Below are positions 25,637-33,971 of a stretch of 64,000 bases of DNA, in pieces. The DNA lies in NCBI GenBank assembly GCA_017569285.1, contig CP069419.1, positions 2,604,001 to 2,668,000 on the forward strand, given 5' to 3'. Position numbers and translations under genes: made by a program. Source of the DNA: Clostridiales bacterium. Its GTDB lineage: Bacteria; Bacillota; Clostridia; Christensenellales; Aristaeellaceae. Numbering within the stretch: position 1 is the first letter of the stretch; each line of letters starts with the position of its first letter. The notes beneath the pieces were generated by a model that saw nothing but the letters and a program-made list of their open reading frames with translations, ran no database searches and had not been told where the DNA came from.

Positions 25637-26416
25637 ATGACAGCACAGGAAATCCTGGCAATCGCCATGCGGCAGTCCGCGGCGGACTGCGCCTGTTCGG
25701 AAGAAGACTTCCGGCAGGACAGGAACGTTGTGGTTGAATCGAAGGAAACGGAGGGAACCAGCCGGTTCCTGAAGGTGCCGCATATCTGCGCGCTGTTTTC
25801 CTACGGCAGCAATATCGTGGCTTCCTGCCGAGCGGACCTGATTCCGGAAGTGACGGCATTTGTGAACGGGCAGGCGGCACCTTACCGGTGCTTTGACACC
25901 CCGGGACTGTATGAGCTGAACCGCATCCTGGAAAAGGCCGGCGCCCGGGTGGACTGGATGCATAACTTTTACCTGCCGGATCCGGAACGGATATACGGGA
26001 CGGAGCTGCCCTGCGCGTATGAGACGCGGGAAATGCATCCGGAGGATTTCACGGAACTGTATGTGCCGGACTGGAGCCAGGGTGTACCCAAATGGAGCAA
26101 CGCGCTGAGCCATGAGCGGAAGGAACTGGACGTGCTGGGCGTCGGCGCCTTTGACGGCGGGCAACTGATCGGCCTGGCAGCCTGCTCTGCGGACTGCCCG
26201 GAAATGTGGCAGATCGGGATTGACGTGCTGCCGGAATACCGGCGGCAGGGGATTGCCTCCGCACTGACCAACCGGCTGGCCCGGGCAATCCTGGAACGCG
26301 GAAAAGTGCCTTTCTACGCGGCGGCATGGGCGAACGTCCGGTCGGTGAAAAATGGGCTCCGGAGCGGATTCCGGCCGGCCTGGTCCGTGATTACGGCAGG
26401 AAAGAAAGAAGGATAA
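25637..26416 (+). CDS. GNAT family N-acetyltransferase
   Basis: This 259-residue protein has a C-terminal GNAT domain with IGIDVLPEYRRQGIASALTNRLA and a terminal AWANVRSVKNGLRSGFRPAW. The N-terminal 110 residues are an extra domain with no motif I recognise. The substrate is unknown. The ribosome site (GGGGGATC) is modest. It diverges from the nucleoside hydrolase and ends at a hairpin terminator. Confidence 0.85.
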   Translation: MTAQEILAIAMRQSAADCACSEEDFRQDRNVVVESKETEGTSRFLKVPHICALFSYGSNIVASCRADLIPEVTAFVNGQAAPYRCFDTPGLYELNRILEKAGARVDWMHNFYLPDPERIYGTELPCAYETREMHPEDFTELYVPDWSQGVPKWSNALSHERKELDVLGVGAFDGGQLIGLAACSADCPEMWQIGIDVLPEYRRQGIASALTNRLARAILERGKVPFYAAAWANVRSVKNGLRSGFRPAWSVITAGKKEG

Positions 26417-26422
26417 AAAAGC

Positions 26423-26452
26423 GGCAGTCCTGCGGGATCCTGCAGGACTGCC
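26423..26452 (+). terminator. Terminator hairpin after the GNAT gene
   Basis: GGCAGTCCTGC and GCAGGACTGCC pair across an 8-base loop directly after the stop codon. The T tract is short (CTTAT) on the plus strand, while A6 precedes it, so it may also work leftward for the small gene at 26497. Confidence 0.65.
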
Positions 26453-26496
26453 TTATGGATAACCCGGCTTTCCCGGTCCGGGATGGGGGGATCCGG

Positions 26497-26691
26497 TCAG
26501 GAAAGCTTCAGGTCATGCACGATGCTGTTCAGCTCCGGAATCGGCTTTTCCATGCAGAACATCCGCATGCGCCCGAAGCCGGAAAGACAGACACAACACT
26601 CCCCGGTAACCGTATCCCGGTGGAAATGCAGTCCGGGACGGCGGTATTGCATGCCGCGGCGACGGATGACATACAGACGGTGTTTCCGCAT
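26497..26691 (-). CDS. Small basic Arg/Cys-rich protein of unknown function
   Basis: A 64-residue frame starts at ATG 26691 and is preceded nine bases upstream by a perfect AAGGAGG, the strongest sign it is real. The product is basic in its first half (RKHRLYVIRRRGMQYRRPG) and has CCVC and a later cysteine in the second (GECCVCLSGFGRMRMFC). No signal peptide or known domain is visible. It might bind a metal or nucleic acid. It lies between a GNAT gene and an AraC regulator. Confidence 0.55.
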   Translation of the reverse strand: MRKHRLYVIRRRGMQYRRPGLHFHRDTVTGECCVCLSGFGRMRMFCMEKPIPELNSIVHDLKLS

Positions 26692-26795
26692 CAAAATCAG
26701 CCTCCTTACCTATTAGACGATTCAGGAGGCTGTTTTGTTACGTAAAAATGAAAAAATTTTAAAAAATGAAAATACGGACATCCTGATTCCGGAAT

Positions 26796-27632
26796 TCAGG
26801 ACATTTTCCGGTATGCGCGGGGCGTGATGCCGTATTTTTTCTTGAAGGAATCCTTGAAATAATTGCTGTCGGAAAAACCGCAGCGCAGCGCGATATCGGT
26901 GATGGAATCGGCGGTGGTAACCAGCTCCTGCGCGGCATGGTGCAGGCGGATGAAGACGATATACTCGTGCAGGCCGATGCCGGCGCTGAGGCGGAACCTG
27001 CGGGTGAGGTAATTGGGCGAGAAGCCGACCGCGGCGGCGACGTCATCGGTGGTGATGGGGTGCATATAGTTTTCACCGATATACCGGGCGGCTTCCAGGA
27101 CCTGCCGGTCATTGGTGCGGATATCCGTCGCGGTTCCGGGGAGGAAGGCACATTCCCGGGCACAGTTGAGCAGCAGGATATGGAGCAGGCTGCGGCGGAA
27201 GAACGGGGAAAGGGAATCCCGGCTGGCATCCTCGGCGGCGAGGTGCCCGATGATCTGTTCCATCCCCGCTTTGGCGGGTTCCGGCACCCGGAAAATCCCG
27301 GCTTCGGAGAAAAACTGTTCCCGGCCGGGCATACAGGAGAGGACATCCTCCGATACGTCCTCCCGGCGGAACAGGATGACCGAGCGCAGGCAGGAGCCGT
27401 GAAGGTACCGGGTATAATGCAGCACCATCGGCGGGATGAGGATAAAATCCCCCGCGTGCAGGTCGCTGAAGCGTTCATCGATCAGGACGCGGCATTCCCC
27501 GCTGTGGACATAATACAGCTCGTAACAGCTGTGGCAGTGGTGGCCGGTCATGACAAAGCTGGGGTCGCGCATGTGGGTTTCCGCGTGAACCCCGTCGGTT
27601 CCGTGAACGGTGAAGGAAGCATTGTCCGCCAT
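26796..27632 (-). CDS. AraC family transcriptional regulator
   Basis: This 278-residue regulator has an N-terminal cupin-like sensor (HHCHSCYELYYVHSGECRVLI, DFILIPPMVLHY) and two C-terminal helix-turn-helix units ending in ITDIALRCGFSDSNYFKDSFKKKYGITPRAYRK, the AraC signature. Such proteins usually control carbohydrate uptake or efflux. It diverges from the heterodimeric ABC exporter with 158 bases between the starts, making that transporter its likely target. Confidence 0.92.
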   Translation of the reverse strand: MADNASFTVHGTDGVHAETHMRDPSFVMTGHHCHSCYELYYVHSGECRVLIDERFSDLHAGDFILIPPMVLHYTRYLHGSCLRSVILFRREDVSEDVLSCMPGREQFFSEAGIFRVPEPAKAGMEQIIGHLAAEDASRDSLSPFFRRSLLHILLLNCARECAFLPGTATDIRTNDRQVLEAARYIGENYMHPITTDDVAAAVGFSPNYLTRRFRLSAGIGLHEYIVFIRLHHAAQELVTTADSITDIALRCGFSDSNYFKDSFKKKYGITPRAYRKMS

Positions 27633-27790
27633 TTTTTTCTCTCCCGTCAGTGTTGGAAAATCTGTATTATATGGAAATCATAACGTTATTTCAGCAGAAA
27701 TGCAACAAAAACAATGATAGAATACTCAGACGGTAAAGGATGATTTTGGCCGGGATGCCGGCTGACCGGGAACAGAGGAGTATCGGATTT

Positions 27791-29581
27791 ATGCTGAAAA
27801 GACAGATCGGGTGGCTGTGGGAGAATATGGACCCGAAATACCGCCGGCGCCATATTATCGCCCTGTGCATCTGTGTTTTCTCGTGTATCCTGCTGCTGGT
27901 GAACCCCACCGTTTCGCAGCGGATTATCGACGAGGTGATCATGACCGGGAACAGGGATCCCCTGCTGGGGCTGCTGGCCATCATGCTGGCGGTGAAGCTG
28001 GGGCGGGAAGGTTCCCGGTACCTGATGGTGATCTTCCTGGAGACGGACTCCCAGAACGTGATTTACAACCTGCGGCGGAGCCTGTTTACGAAGATGCAGT
28101 ACAACGACATGCGCTTTTTCGACCGGCACCGCACCGGCGACCTGATGACGCGCATGAGCTCCGACCTGGACTGGTGCCGGCATTTCCTGGCGTACATTGA
28201 CTACCGGATCATCGACGCCGTCTGCACATATGTGTTCTCGACGCTGTACCTGCTGACAGTGAACTGGAAGCTGACGCTGCTGCTGATGATCATCACGCCG
28301 ATCCTGATGGTGATCACCCGGTTCCTTTCGAAGTACATCCGGCCGCGGTTTGTGTTTATGCGCGAGAAACTGTCGGAAATGAATACTGCGGCGCAGGAAA
28401 ACATTGCCGGCAACCGCGTGGTGAAGGCATTCGCCCGGGAAGACTACGAGCGGGAACGCTTTGAGGAGAAGAACTCCGCGTTTATGGGCGCGCACCTGCG
28501 GATCAACAAGCTGTGGCTGACGTTCTTCCCGATGATCGAGCTGCTGGTGAACGCGATCCAGCTGGTGACCGTGTTTGTAGGCGGCATCTTCGTGATTACC
28601 GGGGAACTGGAATCCGTCGGCCAGCTGGCGATTTTCACCGGCCTGAGCTGGGCGGTTTCCAACCCGATGCGGGAGCTGGGCAACCTGATCAACGACCTGT
28701 CGCGCTTCTCCACATCTGCCGCGAAGGTGATGGAACTGCAGTACGCGCAGTCCGAGATTGCCGACGCGGAAGACGCGGAGGACCATGACCGGGTGCGGGG
28801 ACAGATTGAGTTTGACCACGTCTCCTTCGCGATTGACGGAAAGCCCATCCTGAAGGACGTGACCTTCCGGGTGGAAGCGGGACAGACCGTGGCGGTGATG
28901 GGCCCCACGGGAAGCGGCAAGACGACCCTGATCAGCCTGCTGGCGCGGTTCTACGACGTCAGCGATGGACAGGTACTGGTGGACGGCTGCAACGTGAAGC
29001 AGTGGAAGCTGCACCAGCTGCGCGCCGGCATCGGAACAGCCACGCAGGACGTGTTCCTGTTCTCTGATACGGTGGAGGGCAATATCGCGTTCGGCGCGCA
29101 GGACCTGACGCTGGACGAGGTGAAGGACTATGCCCGCCGGGCGGACGCGGCCGAGTTTGTGGACAAGTTGCCGGAAGGGTATGACACGATCATCGGCGAG
29201 CGCGGCGTGGGGCTTTCCGGCGGCCAGCGGCAGCGGATCGCGCTGGCGCGGGCCATGGCTGTGAAGCCGGGCATCCTGGTGCTGGACGATACCACGTCCG
29301 CCGTGGACAGCGAGACGGAGCAGTACATCCAGCAGCAGCTGCGGGAACTGCCCTTTGAATGCACGAAGTTCATCATTGCGCAGCGGATTTCCTCCATGCG
29401 GGACGCGGACCTGATCCTGGTGGTAGAGGACGGCACGGTGACCGAGCAGGGAACCCACCGGGAACTGCTGGAAAAGCGCGGGTACTACTGGCAGACCTAC
29501 TGCCTGCAGTACGGAATTCCGATGGACGGAAGCGCGGCAGGGGCAACGGGAGAGGAGGCGCTGCAGCATGGCCAGGAATAA
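27791..29581 (+). CDS. ABC exporter half-transporter, subunit with non-canonical Walker B
   Basis: This 596-residue protein has six transmembrane helices (about 20-320) and an ATPase domain with GPTGSGKT, signature LSGGQRQR and Walker B ILVLDDTTSAVD. The catalytic Glu after the Walker B Asp is replaced by Asp, as in the degenerate site of heterodimeric exporters such as TM287/288. I start at ATG 27791, because AGAGGAG lies about ten bases upstream. It overlaps the next gene by 14 bases, and the two products should form one exporter of drugs, lipids or peptides. AraC regulator diverges upstream. Confidence 0.93.
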   Translation: MLKRQIGWLWENMDPKYRRRHIIALCICVFSCILLLVNPTVSQRIIDEVIMTGNRDPLLGLLAIMLAVKLGREGSRYLMVIFLETDSQNVIYNLRRSLFTKMQYNDMRFFDRHRTGDLMTRMSSDLDWCRHFLAYIDYRIIDAVCTYVFSTLYLLTVNWKLTLLLMIITPILMVITRFLSKYIRPRFVFMREKLSEMNTAAQENIAGNRVVKAFAREDYERERFEEKNSAFMGAHLRINKLWLTFFPMIELLVNAIQLVTVFVGGIFVITGELESVGQLAIFTGLSWAVSNPMRELGNLINDLSRFSTSAAKVMELQYAQSEIADAEDAEDHDRVRGQIEFDHVSFAIDGKPILKDVTFRVEAGQTVAVMGPTGSGKTTLISLLARFYDVSDGQVLVDGCNVKQWKLHQLRAGIGTATQDVFLFSDTVEGNIAFGAQDLTLDEVKDYARRADAAEFVDKLPEGYDTIIGERGVGLSGGQRQRIALARAMAVKPGILVLDDTTSAVDSETEQYIQQQLRELPFECTKFIIAQRISSMRDADLILVVEDGTVTEQGTHRELLEKRGYYWQTYCLQYGIPMDGSAAGATGEEALQHGQE

Positions 29582-31379
29582 ATTTGACGTGGACGAGCGG
29601 CTGGAATCACCGTTTCAGCTGAAGCACCTGAAGCGGGCCTCGAAGTATATCGTCCGGCATAAATACAAGATGCTGTTGGCGCTGCTGATGAGCGCGCTGG
29701 CCAGCGTGGCCACGCTGTACATTCCCCAGATCACCCGGTGGGTGATCGACGAGGCGATTCCCGCGGGGAACACGCCGGAGAACATGGCGCAGATCGGCCA
29801 GCGGGCGCTGATGTTTGTGGGCATCGTGGCGATGAGCATCGTGTTTTTCACGGTGCGGTCCCGGATGATGGCGCACGTGAGCCAGCAGATTATCCACGAT
29901 ATCCGGAGCGACCTGTTCGCACACCTGCAGAAGCTGCCGTTCAGCTACTACGACAGCCGGCCGGCCGGAAAGATCCTGGTGCGGGTGATCAACTACGTGA
30001 ACTCCGTGTCGGACATCCTGTCCAACGGTATCGTCAATATGATCATTGAGATCATCACGCTGGTGTTCATCGTGGTGTACATGTTTGCCACGGACGCGAC
30101 GCTGGCAACGGTGATCATCGCCGGGCTGCCGATCTTCATCGGGATCATCATCCTGATCAAGCCGCGGCAGCGCAAGGCATGGCAGAACCAGAGCAACAAG
30201 AACAGTAACTACAACGCGTACCTGGCCGAGTCCATCGACGGCGTGCGGGTGAGTCAGCTGTTTGAGCGGCAGCAGGTGAACATCTCCATCATGGAGAAGC
30301 TGGCCACGGCCTGCCGGCAGGCATGGCTGCGGGCGGTGCGGATCAGCAACACGGTATGGCTGAGCAGCGAAACGATGACGCAGCTGGTGCTGACGTTTGT
30401 GTATATCGCGGGGGCTTACTGGATCGGCGGTGGGAAGATGGCATCCGCCGGCGTGATCCTGGCGATGACCGGGTATGTAAGCCGCTTCTGGCAGCCGATC
30501 ACGAACCTGGCGAACATCTACAACAACTTTGTGAACAACATCGCGTACCTGGAGCGCATCTTTGAGACGATGGACGAGCCGGTGGTGGTGGACGACGTGC
30601 CGGGCGCGGAGGAACTGCCGCCGATTACCGGCGAGGTGGACTATGAGGACGTGACCTTCGCCTATGAAGAGGGTATCAACGTGCTGGAGCATATGAACCT
30701 GCACGTGAAGCCCGGGGAGAGTATCGCCCTGGTGGGCCCCACCGGCGCGGGCAAGAGCACGATCATTAATATGCTGTGCCGCTTCTACAACCTGAACGGC
30801 GGGCGGATCCTGCTGCACGCGGAGGACGGAAAGACGCATGATATCAGCCAGGTGACGCTGCACTCCCTGCGGTCCCAGCTGGGCATCATGCTGCAGGACA
30901 GCTTCATCTTCTCCGGTACGCTGATGGACAACATCCGCTACGGCCGGCTGGACGCTACCGACGCCGAGGTGAGGGAAGCCGCGCGGCGGGTGCGGGCGGA
31001 TGAGTTTATCCGGAAGCTGCCGGACGGATACAAAACCGAAATCCGCGAGCGCGGCGGCAACCTGAGCCAGGGTGAGAAACAGCTGGTGGCATTTGCCCGG
31101 ACGCTGCTGAGCGACCCGGCGATCCTGATCCTCGACGAGGCAACCTCCTCCATCGATACGCAGACTGAGAAGCTGCTGCAGGAGGGCATCCAGGAAATGC
31201 TGAAGGGACGGACGAGCATCATCGTGGCGCACCGGCTGTCCACCATCAAGAACTGCGACCGGATCCTGTACATCAGCGACAAGGGAATCGCCGAAATGGG
31301 CAGCCACGACGAGCTGATGGCAAAGCATGGGCTGTATTACCAGCTGTACACCGCGCAGGTGCGCGAGGACGTGGCCTGA
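29568..31379 (+). CDS. ABC exporter half-transporter, subunit with canonical ATPase
   Basis: This 603-residue partner has the exporter membrane domain (about 30-320) and an ATPase domain with GPTGAGKS, signature NLSQGEKQ and a canonical Walker B ILILDEATSSID. The intact Glu contrasts with the Asp in the upstream subunit, giving an asymmetric heterodimer with one strong hydrolysis site. It is translationally coupled by a 14-base overlap. The transcript ends at a hairpin that also contains the promoter of the next gene. Confidence 0.93.
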   Translation: MARNKFDVDERLESPFQLKHLKRASKYIVRHKYKMLLALLMSALASVATLYIPQITRWVIDEAIPAGNTPENMAQIGQRALMFVGIVAMSIVFFTVRSRMMAHVSQQIIHDIRSDLFAHLQKLPFSYYDSRPAGKILVRVINYVNSVSDILSNGIVNMIIEIITLVFIVVYMFATDATLATVIIAGLPIFIGIIILIKPRQRKAWQNQSNKNSNYNAYLAESIDGVRVSQLFERQQVNISIMEKLATACRQAWLRAVRISNTVWLSSETMTQLVLTFVYIAGAYWIGGGKMASAGVILAMTGYVSRFWQPITNLANIYNNFVNNIAYLERIFETMDEPVVVDDVPGAEELPPITGEVDYEDVTFAYEEGINVLEHMNLHVKPGESIALVGPTGAGKSTIINMLCRFYNLNGGRILLHAEDGKTHDISQVTLHSLRSQLGIMLQDSFIFSGTLMDNIRYGRLDATDAEVREAARRVRADEFIRKLPDGYKTEIRERGGNLSQGEKQLVAFARTLLSDPAILILDEATSSIDTQTEKLLQEGIQEMLKGRTSIIVAHRLSTIKNCDRILYISDKGIAEMGSHDELMAKHGLYYQLYTAQVREDVA

Positions 31380-31390
31380 ACCGAATGAAA

Positions 31391-31434
31391 AGCCCGGGAG
31401 AAATGTAAAGGAAGCTTGACAATTCTCCCGGGCT
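31391..31434 (+). terminator. Terminator of the exporter operon, enclosing the next promoter
   Basis: AGCCCGGGAGAA (31391-31402) pairs perfectly with TTCTCCCGGGCT (31423-31434) across a 20-base loop and is followed by GTTTTAT. The -35 and one operator of the downstream gene lie in the loop. Confidence 0.7.
31404..31421. promoter_or_regulatory. Upstream operator copy
   Basis: TGTAAAGGAAGCTTGACA matches the downstream palindrome at 31451 in 16 of 18 positions and overlaps the -35 element. It is probably a weaker site for the same regulator. Confidence 0.6.
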
Positions 31435-31444
31435 GTTTTATACT
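31416..31444 (+). promoter_or_regulatory. Promoter of the HTH/zinc-ribbon gene
   Basis: TTGACA (31416-31421) and TATACT (31439-31444) are 17 bases apart. It is flanked by two operator copies. Confidence 0.8.
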
Positions 31445-31450
31445 CAAACA

Positions 31451-31468
31451 TGTAAAGGAACCTTTACA
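31451..31468. promoter_or_regulatory. Palindromic operator
   Basis: TGTAAAGGAACCTTTACA is an inverted repeat with perfect 8-base arms. It lies just downstream of the -10, about where transcription starts, so binding should block the promoter. Confidence 0.75.
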
Positions 31469-31488
31469 GAACAAAAGGAGATGAGCCG

Positions 31489-32007
31489 GTGAAAAACAGG
31501 GTGGAGGAGCTGCGCCGGGAGCGCGGCCTGAACCAGGGGGAGTTTGCCCGGGCAATCCATGTTTCCCGGCAGACGGTGAGCGCCATCGAGACGGGGAAGT
31601 ACAACCCGGCGCTGGACCTGGCGTTTGTGATCGCGGGATATTTCGGAAAGACCATTGAGGACGTATTTGAATACAGGGGAGGGAAAACCATGTACTGCGA
31701 AAAATGCAGCCGTGTGTTTGACGGCGAGCGCTGCCCCGCCTGCGGCAGCCGGCGGGTGCGACAGCCCGCGGAGGGGGACCTGTGCTTCCTGGCGGAGCAG
31801 GATTACCTGACCACCTCCATGCTGGAGGACGTGCTGAAACAGGAAGGCATCCCGTTCCTGACCAAAGGTGTGATGGGCGCGGGGCTGGCCATCAAGACGG
31901 GGCCCACGCTGGAGCGGACCCGCTTCTATGTGCCGTTTGAGCACCTGCAGCAGGCGGAAGAGGTGCGGGACGAACTGATGGGCGGCGGAGAGGAAACAGA
32001 TGAATAA
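31489..32007 (+). CDS. XRE-type HTH fused to zinc ribbon and DUF2007-like domain
   Basis: This 172-residue protein joins a short HTH (RVEELRRERGLNQGEFARAIHVSRQTVSAIETGKY) to a zinc ribbon (CEKCSRVFDGERCPACGS, about 66-83). A C-terminal DUF2007-like segment follows (LCFLAEQDYLTTSMLEDVLKQEGIPFL). HTH proteins of this type are normally 65-70 residues, ending after IEDVFEY, and an internal ATG follows that point, so this looks like a fusion of two genes. Two copies of a palindrome surround its promoter, suggesting autoregulation. The start is GTG at 31489 with AAAAGGAG upstream. Confidence 0.8.
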   Translation: MKNRVEELRRERGLNQGEFARAIHVSRQTVSAIETGKYNPALDLAFVIAGYFGKTIEDVFEYRGGKTMYCEKCSRVFDGERCPACGSRRVRQPAEGDLCFLAEQDYLTTSMLEDVLKQEGIPFLTKGVMGAGLAIKTGPTLERTRFYVPFEHLQQAEEVRDELMGGGEETDE

Positions 32008-32012
32008 GGAAG

Positions 32013-32039
32013 CGGACCGCGGAAACGCGGTCCGTTTTT
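32013..32039 (+). terminator. Intrinsic terminator
   Basis: CGGACCGCG-GAAA-CGCGGTCCG followed by TTTTTG, six bases after the HTH/zinc-ribbon stop codon. Confidence 0.9.
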
Positions 32040-32092
32040 GCGTGCATCCGGCTGTCTATTCCGAGCGACATGAAAAAAACAATCATTCTATA

Positions 32093-32122
32093 TTGACAAC
32101 ACCCGGGGGCGTTTGATATGAT
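32093..32122 (+). promoter_or_regulatory. Promoter of the ABC-2 exporter operon
   Basis: TTGACA (32093-32098) and TATGAT (32117-32122) are 18 bases apart, about 90 bases before the ATPase start codon. Confidence 0.65.
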
Positions 32123-32212
32123 ACGCATCCACACGCTTGCGACGCCGAAGGGCCGTAAGCCTCTGCGAAAATTGAAAATGCGGGACCGGGAGGGGTTCCG
32201 CGGAGGTGTGAA

Positions 32213-33178
32213 ATGAGCTACATTTCAGTACAGGGGCTCTGCAAGCATTTTGACGTCCGCCAGAAACGGGAGAAAGGCTCCCTGCTGCGGAAGAAGGAAC
32301 GGGTGCAGGCCCTGCAGGACGTCTCGTTCGACGTGGAGCAGGGGGAACTGGTCGGGTACATCGGACCCAACGGCGCGGGCAAATCCACCACGGTGAAAAT
32401 CCTGAGCGGCATAATGGTGCCGGATTCGGGGATTGTATCGGTGGGCGGGCTGACCCCGTGGGAGAACCGGAAGGAGCATGTGCGCCGGATCGGCGTGGTG
32501 TTCGGGCAGCGGATGCAGCTGTGGTGGGACGTGCCGATTGCCGACAGCTATGACCTGCTGAAGGACATCTACCGGATTCCGGACAGCGAATACCGGCAGC
32601 GGCTGGATGAGCTGACAGGGGCGCTGGACCTGGGCGGGATCATCCGCACGCCGCTGCGGCAGCTGAGCCTGGGACAGCGGATGCGGGCGGAGCTGTGCGG
32701 ATCGCTGCTGCACCGGCCGGAACTGCTGTTCCTGGATGAGCCGACCATCGGCCTGGACGCGGTGAGCAAGCTGGCGCTGCGGGATTTCCTGAAGTGGGAA
32801 AACCGCGAGCACGGCACCACGATTATGCTGACCACCCACGACATGGAGGACATCGCCGCGCTGTGCAGCCGGGTGATGGTGCTGGGGCACGGCCGGAAGC
32901 TGTACGATGGGGACCTGGCGGAGCTGCTGGGCCGGTTTGACCGGCTGCGCACGCTGAGCGCCAGCTACGACCGGGCACCGGAAATCCCGGAGCTGCCGGG
33001 AGCGGAACGGGTGGAACTGGAAGGCGAAACCCTGAAGATTACCTACTCAACCGACAAAATGGAAATCGGGACGCTGCTCCCGCTGCTGCAGAAGGCCGGG
33101 GAAATCCGGGAGATGACCGTGCAGCCGCAGAACATCGACCACCTGATTGCCGCCATGTACCAGGAGATGGGATTATGA
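32213..33178 (+). CDS. ABC-2 type exporter ATP-binding protein
   Basis: This 321-residue ATPase has Walker A GPNGAGKST, signature LSLGQRMRAEL, Walker B LLFLDEPTIGLD and H-loop TTHDMED. It belongs to the DrrA/YbhF-like group whose members pair with two DUF-type ABC-2 permeases. The GGAGGTG site precedes the ATG. It overlaps the next gene by four bases (ATGA). The cargo is unknown. Confidence 0.93.
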   Translation: MSYISVQGLCKHFDVRQKREKGSLLRKKERVQALQDVSFDVEQGELVGYIGPNGAGKSTTVKILSGIMVPDSGIVSVGGLTPWENRKEHVRRIGVVFGQRMQLWWDVPIADSYDLLKDIYRIPDSEYRQRLDELTGALDLGGIIRTPLRQLSLGQRMRAELCGSLLHRPELLFLDEPTIGLDAVSKLALRDFLKWENREHGTTIMLTTHDMEDIAALCSRVMVLGHGRKLYDGDLAELLGRFDRLRTLSASYDRAPEIPELPGAERVELEGETLKITYSTDKMEIGTLLPLLQKAGEIREMTVQPQNIDHLIAAMYQEMGL

Positions 33179-33966
33179 ACGCATATTACGCCATATTCCG
33201 CCTGAGACGGCGGCTGGAGACCCAGTACCGCGGCGCGGCACTGGGCGGACTGATCTGCCAGGTGTTCTTCGGGCTGGTCCTGATTGCGCTGTACCGGGCG
33301 CTGTACGCCGGGAAACCGCAGGACATGCCGCTGGAGCATGTGGTGACCTATGTATGGATCAACCAGGCGTTTTTCCGGATGATTCTTTCGTCCGACCCGG
33401 AACTGATGGACAAGATCCGCACGGGCGGAATCGCCTATGACATGTGCCGGCCGATGAGTCTGTACGGGTTTTACTACGCCCGGATCATGGCCCAGAAGAT
33501 GATGGGCACCTTCCTGCGGGGAGCACCGATGATCGTGATCGCGGCGCTGCTGCCGGAGGGCTGGGGAATCAGCCTGCCGGCATCCCTGCCCGGATTCCTG
33601 TGGGCGGTGGCCGCAATGCTCCTCGGCCTGCTGTGCGTATGCGCAATGGAGAACATCACGATGGGCTTTACCATGCGGACGCTGGACAGCCGGGGAATGC
33701 AGGCGATGCTGAACCTGCTGATGATGATCCTGACCGGCAACGTACTGCCGCTGACGCTGTATCCGGACAGCTGGCAGCCGGTGATTACCGCGCTGCCGTA
33801 CGCACAGATGCTGGACGCGCCGATCCGCCTGTATACGGGGATGTACGCGCCGGAAGCCGCATGGCTGATCCTGCTGCGGCAGGCGGCATGGGTCGCGGTG
33901 CTGGTATGTGCGGGCAGCCTGATGTGGCGGGCCAACCAACGGCGGCTGGTGATCCAGGGAGGCTGA
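33175..33966 (+). CDS. ABC-2 type exporter permease, subunit 1
   Basis: This 263-residue protein has about six hydrophobic helices and the family pattern of paired ABC-2 permeases: an early QYRGAALGGLICQVFFGLV segment and VTYVWINQAFFRMI. It is coupled by ATGA overlap to the ATPase and by a one-base stop/start overlap region to the next permease. Together the three proteins should form one exporter of unknown cargo. Confidence 0.88.
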   Translation: MNAYYAIFRLRRRLETQYRGAALGGLICQVFFGLVLIALYRALYAGKPQDMPLEHVVTYVWINQAFFRMILSSDPELMDKIRTGGIAYDMCRPMSLYGFYYARIMAQKMMGTFLRGAPMIVIAALLPEGWGISLPASLPGFLWAVAAMLLGLLCVCAMENITMGFTMRTLDSRGMQAMLNLLMMILTGNVLPLTLYPDSWQPVITALPYAQMLDAPIRLYTGMYAPEAAWLILLRQAAWVAVLVCAGSLMWRANQRRLVIQGG

Positions 33967-33971
33967 TGAAG

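Noticed and set aside
29607-31451. A 614-residue antisense frame over the second ABC exporter subunit, and a similar 627-residue one at 27686-29569
   Set aside because: Both are antisense shadows of strongly conserved ABC exporter genes; they are His/Gln-rich with no plausible start.
33444-33971. The upstream half of a long forward frame continuing into permease subunit 2
   Set aside because: It overlaps the well-supported permease subunit 1 in another frame, has an Asp/Gly/Ala-rich shadow composition, and the ribosome site at 33954-33962 marks the real start.
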